Positions 9,101-16,633 of a stretch of 16,676 nucleotides of DNA are shown here, in pieces (the stretch's first letter is position 1; each line of letters begins with the position of its first letter). The position numbers were made by a program, and so were the translations under genes. The notes beneath the pieces are model-generated. The model was not told the origin of the DNA and searched no databases. It saw nothing but the letters and a program-made list of their open reading frames with translations. This DNA is from Parvularia atlantis (lineage: Eukaryota > Opisthokonta > Rotosphaerida), in assembly GCA_943704415.1 (NCBI GenBank), contig CALSCO010000505.1, forward strand, positions 1 to 16,676, written 5' to 3'.

Positions 9101-11193
9101 GCGCTGTCCTTTGCTCAGTGGCCTGATCGACGCGGTCGCCCGCGCAGGACCTCTTTCAGCGCATCTGCGACGGCTGCATCCTACTCGGTGGGCGCTCGTT
9201 CGACCAGACGTCGTGGCTGCGTCGCAGTCGGCTCGCGGACGAGTTCCAGCAGGCGGAGTCGGACGGTGCGCGCAACGGCAACCCATCAGCTGCTCTTGAA
9301 CACGCACGGCGCAGACAAAGATAAGGCACAGCACCTGCACGCGAGCTCGGGCGCCGGCTTTGCGATCTTTGCCGAAGGTGCGCCGCGCACGCCCGCGGTC
9401 GAGAAAGAGGAGCGCCTGCACGTGCAGGTGCGTATCGGTGTCGCGCACGGCGTGCGACTGACGATTTGGCCGTGCGCAGACCATGAACGTGCTCAGCCGG
9501 TTCCTCGTCGGCGGCATGCGCTCGATCCTGGACGACGCCACGCAGTCGCCCAGCCTCGTCGTCAACTTCATGTACTACATCGCGTCGGTCTACCTCAAGT
9601 CGGCCAGGTGCGCGGCGTGCGGTGTGCGCCGGCCTTGTTTGCTTGCTGACGATTCGCGCGGCACGCCAGTCTGTGCCGCAGCGCGCACGGCGAGGCGTTC
9701 TTGGTGACGATGGCGGCCCTGACGAAGAACCCCGGATGGCTTCGGTGCGCCCGCGTGCGCTTGGTCTAAGCGTTGCCGGCTGACGCACCGCGCGCGTCAA
9801 AGGTTCTGGCGCCGCGAGGTCTGGGACTGCTTCCTGGACCCGTCGTTTTTCGCGATGGAGCGCGCGGCCCTGCCACTATGGGCAACGATCGTCAAGAACA
9901 CGGTCAACCTGGACAAGGAGCGGCTCGGCGAGGTGGTCGGTGCGGCGCCGGCGGCGCCTGTGCGCGTGCTGCATGGGCGTGTGACCGAGTGCACGCGTGC
10001 ACAGCGCGGCTTGCGGGCGGCTCGGGCGCGACGGCCTTGTTTGCCTCGCGCGAGGCCGAGCTGGCGGCGCGTGGCCTGCTGCTGCGACGCGTCACGTTTG
10101 CGCTGCTGTGCGGCGACGTGGATGAGCACCTGCGCATCCTCCCGGGCCTGTTTGAGCGCGTGGCCGACGCGTTCCGCAGCGGCACCGTGGCGCTCTACAA
10201 CGACGTGCGCCGCACAGTTCTCGCCGCCGCTTTGCTGCTGATCGACACGCCGCGCCGGCCGCGCACGGCAGGTGTTCCGCTGCCTGCGCGCGTGCCTCGT
10301 GCGCTTCTCGTCGCAGCACTTGAGCTTCTTCTGGCCCGTTGTGCTGACAGAGCTGGCGCGTGTGCGAGCTGGCACGTCGCACGGCGATGCGCTGACACGC
10401 ACGCAGGCGCGCCTGCTGGCGACGACGGCGTCCCAGGCCGCCGGGCACCCGTCGTCGTGGCTGATGACGGGCGACAACGTCGACGTGTTTGCGGCGCGGT
10501 TGTGCGTGCTGCTGCAGCGGCGCACGGAGACTGGCTGACGCTCGCGCTGTGCAGTCTCGCCAACGGGAGCACTGCCGTGGACGCGCCACCGCTCGCGCTG
10601 CGGGTGCTCATGCTGGCCGCTGTGCACGGCACACGCGTTGCTGACGCCTGCTGCAGGGTGTTGCCGCCGTCGCGTCTGGTCAGCTGCTGGCCGCGTGCAA
10701 GTTCATCGACCTCGCCTTCGCGCTCGGCCGCGACGAGTTTCAGACGTGCGCAACGCCTGTCCGTGCGCGTGCAGATGCCTTGCTCAGCCGCGCGCTGCCG
10801 GCGCACAGCTTCCAGTGGCTCTTTGTCAGCGAGGCAGTGGTCGACATCGACTCGCTGCCGCCCGCGATCGTGCAGATGTCGCCGGCGCCGTGGCTCGAGG
10901 CGGCCCTGCTGGCGAGCGGCGCCCCTGCACGGCCCGCGAGCGACGTCGCACTCAGCGGGACAGCCGGGCCGCTGCTGGTGTGCCGCGTCGCGTGCAGCAG
11001 ATCATTGCTAAGGACGCGCGCACGACAGGCGTCCGTCAGCTGGCTGGCGTCGCCGCAGCAGCTGATGCCGTTTGCGCGATCGCTGCCGGGGCATCTGTAC
11101 GACCTGCCCCTGGCTGCCGCGCCTTCCGTAGACGTGGACGCGCTGGCCGAGGACATCCTGGGCGAGTTTGTCGTTGACAGCGACGCACTGTAA
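3190..11193 (+). CDS. DOP1: Dop1/dopey, large endosome-Golgi trafficking scaffold (48 exons, about 1802 residues)
   Basis: Dop1 proteins are essential peripheral membrane scaffolds. They act with Mon2 and, in yeast, the Neo1 flippase in endosome-to-Golgi traffic and membrane organisation. The conserved N-terminal domain is clear: DPRFRKYIAAVERVLQSFDA and EWADIIAFLSRLLK (to residue 54), then PALPAGVHLKTLEVY, FQHASMLVK/PALLRLF and AVLPGMEEE. EMSLNRRLFAWLLG follows. The C-terminal conserved block is also present: VFRCLRACLVRFSSQHLSFF and LLAACKFIDLAFALGRDEFQ (about residues 1585-1690). The length matches the family (about 1700-2400). All 48 exons join in phase from ATG 3190 to TAA 11191-11193. 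The first intron, after codon 3, is the least certain: an ATG at 3182 read through without splicing also joins the same frame. Small uncertainties remain at alternative CAGs (7674/7680, 9669/9681). No key region is missing, so the gene looks intact. Confidence 0.94.
3389..3450 (+). other. GC-AG intron 2 of DOP1
   Basis: The donor reads AAG|GCGCGTGG and the acceptor CACGCAG, with CCCTGACC as branch site. The flanking peptides SRLLK and MQAYPQFPLVP belong together in Dop1. The 62-nt length is not a multiple of three. The coding frame downstream requires a phase-0 junction, and the only nearby GT (one base further on in GCGCGT) gives the wrong phase. Confidence 0.8.
3786..3845 (+). other. GC-AG intron 5 of DOP1
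   Basis: The donor reads AAG|GCGCGTGC, the branch site GCTAACAC and the acceptor CTGCAG. Removing 60 nt joins ASMLVK to PALLRLF, restoring the V-[KR]-P step typical of Dop1. The length is a multiple of three and the intron has no stop, so retention is formally possible. A GT donor at the preceding Val codon would delete VK, which fits the family less well. Confidence 0.65.
6435..6490 (+). other. GC-AG intron 20 of DOP1
   Basis: The donor reads CAG|GCGCGTGA, the branch site GGCTGAGT and the acceptor CGCACAG. It joins AIEYRQ to AFDQRRCLYVVRVLS at phase 0. At 56 nt it must be removed to keep frame, and no GT donor in the right phase lies nearby. Confidence 0.78.
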
Positions 11194-11220
11194 AGACCTG
11201 TAGACCTGTAAAGACGAGAG

Positions 11221-11252
<32 letters not shown>

Positions 11253-11392
11253 CAAAGTGCAGTTTCGTCGAGCCAACACAGACACGTGCGCACAAGGGGC
11301 GCCGCGTTGTGCGCGTTTTGCGGGCGCCCGCTCACATCCCGTTTGCCTCTTGCTCCTCCCAGCGGATGGATCGTTCTGTGCCGAGTTCATGG
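11194..11392. other. Convergent 3' region between DOP1 and the HP1-like gene
   Basis: This 199-bp stretch holds the 3' flanks of both genes and no gene of its own. Right after the DOP1 stop, GACCTGTA is repeated in tandem (11195-11202, 11203-11210). The TGTA cores could be bound by polyadenylation or Pumilio-type factors. A GA microsatellite follows. The remainder is mixed sequence with no clear AATAAA signal on either strand. Confidence 0.6.
11216..11252. repeat. GA/CT microsatellite
   Basis: GAGAGAAAAA is followed by about 13 uninterrupted GA units (11226-11252). It is the most purine-biased stretch in the window and lies in the DOP1 3' region, tail-to-tail with the HP1-like gene. Such tracts vary in length between strains. 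On the minus strand it is a CT tract within or beyond the HP1-like 3' end. Confidence 0.9.
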
Positions 11393-12905
11393 TCAGCGCG
11401 GCATGCAGGCGTGTCGAGCGAGCGGACCCAAAAAGTCGAGCAGCTGCAGCGGCGCCTTCTTGTGGATCTCCTCGGCCGCGTGCCACGACACGTTCTTGTC
11501 GCCGTCGACCCTGCCCGCCGCGACACGACCGGGCGCGTCAGCAGCAGCGGCGACCTGAGCGCGCAGCCCGCGCACGCACCAGTGCACCTGGATCCTGAGG
11601 TCCCCGTGCTCGCCGAGGTCCATCGTCTCGACGCGCAGCACCCGTGTCTCCCACTGCGCGGCGCCGTGAGCCGCCCGCACGTCTCGGTCCGCGGCCCAGA
11701 GCACCTCGGACGTGACGTCGACCGCGTGCAGCTCGCCCACGTGGTAGTGCGCGTGGTTCCGCTCGGTGTACGAGAACCGCAGCTTCGACTCGTAGAAGTG
11801 GATCAGCAGCAGCGGCGCCGTCAACCGCAGCACCGCCGTCGTCACGTTGTCGGTACTCCCGTCCGACCTGGCGGCCCGCCATCAGGCGCGGAGCGCAGGC
11901 CTTGACCGCGCACGTACATGATCACGTGCGCCATCAGCAGCTTCGAGTCCGGGTCCTCAAACACATTCTCGACCTTCTTGATCGTCGCCGGCACCGCACT
12001 GGCCGGCTGCTCGGCCGCGGCGCTGACCTCGGGCGCGGCGGCCTGAGGGCGCGAGCATGAGCCGTGCGCCTGCGCCAAGTGCGGGCCACGGACGCACCGA
12101 CGCGGTGCCGGTCGGCACGTTGTCCGCCTGCATGCGCGCGCACGTGAGGCGCGTCTGGCTCAAGACCGCGCGCCACGCACCGCCGCCGGCTCCGCCTTAA
12201 GCTTCTTGCGCGCGGCCGCCTTGGCCTGCGGCGCATCGGGCTGCGCTGCCGGTGCCGGTGCGGGTGTAGGTGCGGGTGCGGGTGCGGGTGCCTCTGCAGG
12301 CGCGGGCTCGGGCGCGGCGCGCTTGGCCGATGCGCGGCCTCTGGCGGGCGCGGGCTCCACCGCCGCGGGCGCGGGTGCATGTCCGGCCTGCTTGGTCGAT
12401 GCGCGGCCGCGAGAGGGCGCGGGCGTCTCGTCAGCGGCGGCGCGCGGCCGGGCTGCCGGGCGCGGCGATGCGGGCGCGGGCGCGTCGAGCTTGTTTTTGA
12501 GCCGGTACGCCTTGAGCTGCGCGCCGACGTCTCGTGTGAGCGGCAGCCGCGGCAAGTGTGCGGCAAGCGGCACCTTGGCGTCGCAGTTGAGGTTGCCCGC
12601 GGGCTCCCACGTGTTCCAGTCGGGCCCGTACCCGAGCCACTTGACCAGGTAGAAGGTCTTGCCGCGCTGCGTGGCGCGCCACCGGCTCCGTCAGCGCGCG
12701 TGAGCGGGGCAGGGGCCGCCGCGCGCACCTCCACGCGGTGGTCGAGGATCGCCTCCACGTCGTACACCTCGTCCGCCTCCGCGTCCGCCTCGCTGCCGCT
12801 GCCGCTGCTGCTGCCGCTGCCGCCGCCGCCGCCGCCGCCGCCGCCGCGCCCGCCGCGCGCCTTCCCGCGTCCCCCGGTCTCTTTCGCGCGCGCCCGAGGA
12901 GCCAT
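11393..12905 (-). CDS. HP1/Swi6-like heterochromatin protein: chromodomain plus two apparent chromoshadow domains
   Basis: Exons in coding order are 12905-12729, 12666-12181, 12127-12098, 12042-11918, 11867-11580 and 11510-11393, giving 407 residues. The N-terminus has basic and Gly9 low-complexity segments. The chromodomain spans about residues 46-105 (VYDVEAILDHRVE, then KTFYLVKWLGY and NTWEPAGNL). The expected aromatic cage for methyl-lysine (H3K9me) is Tyr48, Trp69 and Tyr72. A long Pro/Ala/Lys/Arg hinge (about 110-245) follows. Residues about 250-305 end in TAPLLLIHFYESKLRF, the hallmark of a chromoshadow dimerisation domain. A second copy-like block at about 345-402 reads WETRVLRVETMDL, DLRIQVHW, then HAAEEIHKKAPLQLLDF. 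Its final FYE is FLG. Nuclear heterochromatin binding is the expected role. Its ATG is only 15 bp from the divergent WD40 gene. Confidence 0.88.
11654..11680 (-). other. Candidate 27-nt intron in the HP1-like gene
   Basis: On the minus strand this stretch starts GTGCGGGCGG, has GGCTCACGG in the middle and ends CGCGCAG, so it carries every local splice signal in 27 nt. Removal would delete nine residues (VRAAHGAAQ) directly before the Trp that opens the second chromoshadow block. It is in frame without a stop, so it may equally be exon. The CDS model keeps it as exon. Confidence 0.35.
12251..12292 (-). repeat. Hexanucleotide GGTGCG repeat coding for a Pro-Ala tract
   Basis: Seven six-base units (GGTGCC, GGTGCG, GGTGTA, three GGTGCG, GGTGCC on the plus strand) encode alternating Ala/Pro in the hinge of the HP1-like protein. 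Variable copy number would change hinge length without shifting frame. Confidence 0.85.
12820..12846 (-). repeat. (CCG)9 triplet repeat coding for poly-Gly
   Basis: Nine uninterrupted CCG units on the plus strand encode a nine-Gly run (residues 21-29) in the HP1-like protein, followed by a Gly/Ser and then an acidic linker ahead of the chromodomain. Slippage here would alter the length of the N-terminal arm in frame. Confidence 0.85.
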
Positions 12906-12920
12906 CAGACGAAACACAGC
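12906..12920. promoter_or_regulatory. 15-bp gap between divergent start codons
   Basis: Only CAGACGAAACACAGC separates the inferred ATG of the HP1-like gene from that of the WD40 gene. Neither first exon has a second Met before its conserved domain, so later starts are not available. Any promoter elements must lie inside the opposing gene, or each message must carry very short leaders or unrecognised upstream exons. Confidence 0.6.
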
Positions 12921-15900
12921 ATGCCGGCGGAGTGGCGCCAACGCACCACGGCCGCCCTCCCGCGCGACGTGCACGCGATCGGCCGGCGGCGCGCGCACAG
13001 CGGCGGGACGGGCGGCGGTGGCGGATCGGCGCGCGCGCGTGTGTTCTCCAGCGTCGCGGCGTCGCCCACGGCCAATTTCCTCCTCGGTGCGCGAATCTGC
13101 GCTGATTGCGCGCATTGCATTTGAGCGCGCGCGCGCGCGGCGCGCAGCCGGCGCCGCGCTCGAGCCCGGCCTGTGCCTGCTGCAGAACGAGAGCTACAAG
13201 GACGATGCGGCCGCGTCGCTCGCCGTGGACGACGTCGCCGTGCTCGACGACGCCACCCCCGTCTACGACCTCGCCTGGGGCGTGGGCGGCGCGACCGTAC
13301 TCGGCGCGAGCGCCAACGGCGCCGTGCGGGTGTGGACGCTGGACGCCAGCAACCGCGTCCAGGCCGCCGCGACCTTCTATCACAATACGCGCCGCGCCTC
13401 GGCCGCCGCCGTGCCACCCCCGGGCACGCTCGGCATCGACCGCCGCGTGATGGGCGTGCGGCTGCTCGGCCGCGACGGCGTGCGCGCCGTGGCCCAGGAC
13501 ACCGAGGCCGTGTCGCTGTGGGATCTTGCGCACCTGGCCGACCCCGTCGCCGTCGAGAAGGCCCCCGCCGGCACGGCCTTCACCTGCGTCGACGCTGGGC
13601 CGTGTCTGCCGCACGCGATCGCCATCGGCGCGGCCAACGGCGTCGCGACGATTGTCGACACGCTCGGCGCGCCGCAGTCGGGCACGCGACTGGTTTGTGC
13701 GCTGTTGCACCTGCTACGTGCACAGACCTCTGATGCGCCTGGCGCACTCAGACGTTCCGGCCACAAGGCAGCGACGCCCGGCCGCTGCGTGCCGTCGCAC
13801 TCAGCCCCCTGTCACCGTTCTGGCTGGCGACGGCAGGTGCGCGCGGTGGTCGCACACCTGCCGCCGCCGCTGATGTGCGCGTACAGGCTCCGACGCGGTT
13901 GTCCGCGTCTGGGACACGCGCTTTGGGGCCAAGCCGATGCGCGAGCTGCACGGGCACACTGTCGGCGTGACGTCGGTCCGTACGGGCTGCGCTTTTGCAG
14001 GCGCGCCACGTCTGATGCTGCCGTGCGCAGCTCGCGTGGTCGCCGAGCCACGGTGAGTGGCTCTGCTCGGGCTCGCTCGACCAGACCATGCGCCTGTGGA
14101 GCCTGGGCATGCGCGCGCCCGACGGGTCGACGCAGCATGGCCAGGTGTGTGCGCGCGCCTGTCTCGCGCCGCAATCTGACGGTCACACACCCAGATCGCG
14201 CAGTGCTCGCAGGGCCTGAGCAGCGGCGTGAAGAGCGGTGAGCGCCGGACGACAATGCGCTTGCGGGGCTGACGTATGCCGGCCAGTCGCGTTCTGTACG
14301 CAGACGCCGAGCCTGGCCGTCGCCCTGTCGATGAACGGCAGCCTCACGACGATGCGCTGCACGCAGGAGTTTGAGGCGTCGGTGGCGTCGCACCGGTGCT
14401 GCGCCGCTCATCGACCGCATGAGCGGCCACCGCTGACGCGTGCGCAGGTACGACCCCGAGACGGCCAAGGCCGAGCACCTCGTTGAGCGTGCAGTGTACG
14501 TGCGCGACCTGGCCGACGCGAGCAAGCGCGCCGCGAGCCTTGCGCGCGACCGTGCGAGGTGCGCGCGCGTGCGGCAGTGACGTTTGCCGATGCGCGCTGC
14601 AGCCCGGAGGTCATGCGCGAGCTGCTGCGCCTGTGCGTGCCGCTGCCGCCCAACCAGGCCGCCGCGGCAGCGAACGCGGCTGAGCAGGTGCACTGCTGCC
14701 TAGGTGTGGTGGCGTTGGCTGATCGGGTCACAGCCGCCTACGCCGACGTTCTTGGCCGAGACGCGCGCAGCCGTGTCGTCCGAGAACGCCGAAAATCAGG
14801 CGCGGCGCCGGTTCGAGTACAACGTGTTTGAGCTGGCGTACTACCTGCCCGGCGACGTGCGCGCGGCCGTGAGCGTCGCGGTGCGCAACTGCGCAACGGT
14901 CGTGCGTGCGCCCGCTGACGTCGTGCAGGACGAGGCTTCTCTGCGCGAGCTGCAGCTGCGTCAGCGGGGGAACACGCTGCAGGAGGCCATGGCGAGCGGA
15001 CGGCAGCACGTGCGCACACATTGCCTCGCATGCGTATCTTTGATGGTTGTGGCGCGGCACAGGAACTGCTGCGCGAGCTGCCCGGCATCGTGCGCGACCT
15101 GCAGGCGAACGCTAGCGCGCACGATGTGCGGCTGCTGCAGGTTGGTGCAGCGGCCGTGCGTGCTGATGCTGATGCCGGCGCGTGCAGGACGTGTTTGAAT
15201 GCGTCAAGGCCGAGGACTGCACGCGGGCGCTGCAGTTTGGTGTCGACGTCGTAAGCGAGCTCAGCCGCCAGCGCGTCTACGCCACGGCCGTGCCGCTGGT
15301 GCACTCGCTGCTCTTCCCGACCGTCTTTGACCTGCCCGACGACCAGGTGTGCGTGTCTTTGCCGCAAAAATGCGGTAGCTGACCGCGAGCGCACGACGGC
15401 AGGAGCCCGTTGCGCCAAAGCTGCCGGCGGGGTCGCTCGTCTCGCTCAAGTCACTCAGCACACTCTGCACACGCAACCCCAACCGGTCCATCTGGAGTGC
15501 GCGCCGGCGTCTGTCGCTCACGTCCGGCCAACCTGCGCCTGCGTCACGCCCCACACTGAGCGTGCCTGCGACCACCAGCACGTCCAAAGCGGCCAAGTGC
15601 GTCGCGGGTGCGGCGCAACGGGGATTGACGCAACGGGAGGCCAGACCGTCGGACGATCCGGTGCACAGCGTCACCGAGGTGACCGAGCGGCTCAAGATCG
15701 AGCTGGCCGACGCGGACATGGTCCTGCCGATGCTACAGACGCTCGTGTGCGTGCGCCGAACGCCGACGCGTGGCGGCACTGATGCCAAAGCAGGGCCGTC
15801 AACGCGCTCGATGACGAGATCAGCGAGCCGACCGACAGCGACCTCGAGCAGCTGGTGGATCTGCTGCGCGGCAAGCTGCACTTCAGCACGGCGCTCAACC

Positions 15901-16633
15901 AGCTGTACTTTTCGGCGCTCGTGCGGAACGTGTGCATGCTGCTGAGGCGCGTGCAGTCGTGCTGACGGTGCACCCGCAGGCTGGAGCGCTTTGACGAATA
16001 CTTTGGCGAGGCGGCGCGCGTCGTCAAGGTACGCGAACGGAACTCTGCAGCTGAGCAACTGACGTTTCCCCTGCAGGAGCTCGGACAGGCGACGTTTGCG
16101 CGCCAGCTGCAGGCGCACAGCGGCCAGGGCGCGCTTGCAGCGGTGCGCCTGGTGTCCACAGCGCATGCGGTGCTGAGCGCTGCACAGGTACAAGCGTTCT
16201 TCCAGCCGCTGTTTGACGGTGCGCTGCTGTCGATCGACGCGCTCGAGGACTTTGTGCTGCAGGCGGCACGGATCGTCGTCGTGCCCGAGCTGCCGGCCGA
16301 GGTGGCGACGTTTGCGCAGCAGGCGCTGCGGTGCGCTCACTGGCACGGCGCACGGTCCGGGCTGAGCAACGCCTGGCGCAGCCTGTCGGGCACGCAGTAC
16401 ATCAAGGCGCTCGGGCAGGCAGACGTGGACCGCGAGGCCGCCGCCAAGTGCGCGCAGGCCGCCTTGAGGGCCGCTCGCGGCGCTGACTGGGCCGCACCAG
16501 GGCCGCCAAGCGCACGGGCGACCAGCTGACGCAGCTCAAGCGCGGCGCGGCGTCGATGGTGCAGGCGGCGGACGTGCAGCACCTGATCGAGCGGCTAGGC
16601 AAGGTCGCGCGCCCCGCGAAGGAGTCGTCGTGA
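12921..16633 (+). CDS. WD40 propeller protein with a long unrecognised helical C-terminal half (18 exons, about 947 residues)
   Basis: Exons: 12921-13086, 13148-13692, 13752-13836, 13887-13975, 14031-14144, 14195-14237, 14287-14395, 14448-14558, 14603-14687, 14734-15009, 15063-15140, 15188-15346, 15403-15746, 15794-15931, 15980-16028, 16077-16330, 16382-16447, 16501-16633. All phases fit, ATG to TGA. WD-type strands are visible at VYDLAWGVGGATVLG..VRVWTL, DTEAVSLWDLA, ATAGSDAVVRVWDTRFG, LHGHTVGVTSLAWSP and CSGSLDQTMRLWSL (to about residue 320), with a further blade-like VAFCTQTPSLAVALSMNGSL. From about residue 380 the protein is mostly helical and charged, with a Ser/Thr/Ala-rich low-complexity insert near 650-705 and a basic end. 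WD40 plus helical solenoid is common in coat, pore and ribosome-assembly proteins, but I cannot place this one. An extra intron at 16143-16187 is possible. Confidence 0.75.
14902..14928 (+). other. Candidate 27-nt intron in the WD40 gene
   Basis: GTGCGTGCGC, then CGCTGACG, then GTGCAG: a canonical local donor, branch site and acceptor packed into 27 nt. It is in frame with no stop, so the nine residues VRAPADVVQ could also be coding. The flanking segments AVRNCATV and DEASLRELQLRQ read naturally either way. Confidence 0.4.

Larger units (their letters stand above)
3190..11193 (+). other. Intron set of DOP1 (47 inferred introns, 37-68 nt)
   Basis: Introns: 3200-3236, 3389-3450, 3520-3569, 3648-3704, 3786-3845, 3958-4013, 4315-4371, 4436-4496, 4602-4659, 4834-4883, 5010-5058, 5171-5223, 5311-5371, 5557-5606, 5689-5737, 5809-5865, 5940-5992, 6112-6167, 6283-6346, 6435-6490, 6567-6619, 6704-6771, 6851-6908, 6991-7045, 7139-7203, 7433-7490, 7622-7674, 7833-7889, 7982-8033, 8145-8200, 8262-8311, 8457-8509, 8625-8678, 8770-8816, 8970-9017, 9094-9147, 9266-9314, 9428-9479, 9608-9669, 9745-9802, 9940-10004, 10205-10271, 10362-10406, 10502-10554, 10604-10656, 10746-10808, 10978-11028. 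Of the 47, 44 start GT (31 of these GTGCG) and three start GC. Nearly all end CAG; a few end TAG or AAG. Total exon length is 5409 nt, divisible by three. Junctions were placed by phase and Dop1 family similarity, not by transcript data. Confidence 0.8.

Noticed and set aside
9773-11011. Plus-strand open frame of 412 codons inside DOP1
   Set aside because: It reads through several introns and is out of frame for most of its length; the spliced Dop1 frame explains the region.
3190-11193. Recurring GTGCGCG...CTGACGCGCAG blocks as a dispersed repeat or CRISPR-like array
   Set aside because: Spacing and sequence between the motifs vary, and each block removes cleanly to join a Dop1 exon, so these are intron signals.
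3182-11193. Frameshifted pseudogene or noisy bacterial sequence
   Set aside because: The frequent frame changes all coincide with GT/GC-AG blocks carrying branch sites, and the full Dop1 frame is kept over 48 exons.
13122-13147. GC dinucleotide run as a regulatory Z-DNA site
   Set aside because: It lies at the 3' end of WD40 gene intron 1 and similar GC runs are common here from base composition alone.
12379-14241. Plus-strand open frame of 620 codons
   Set aside because: It runs antisense through the HP1-like gene, then through an intron and exon 2 of the WD40 gene. Only the exon part belongs to a real protein.
15947-15979. A fourth GC-AG intron (GAG|GCGCGTG, 33 nt) in the WD40 gene
   Set aside because: A normal GT donor at 15932 gives the same phase and a 48-nt intron of typical size, so no GC donor is needed.
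15261-16346. Long minus-strand open frame of 361 codons
   Set aside because: It is the antisense of the WD40 gene's C-terminal exons, shows no domain, and is open only because GC-rich coding DNA has few stop codons on the other strand.
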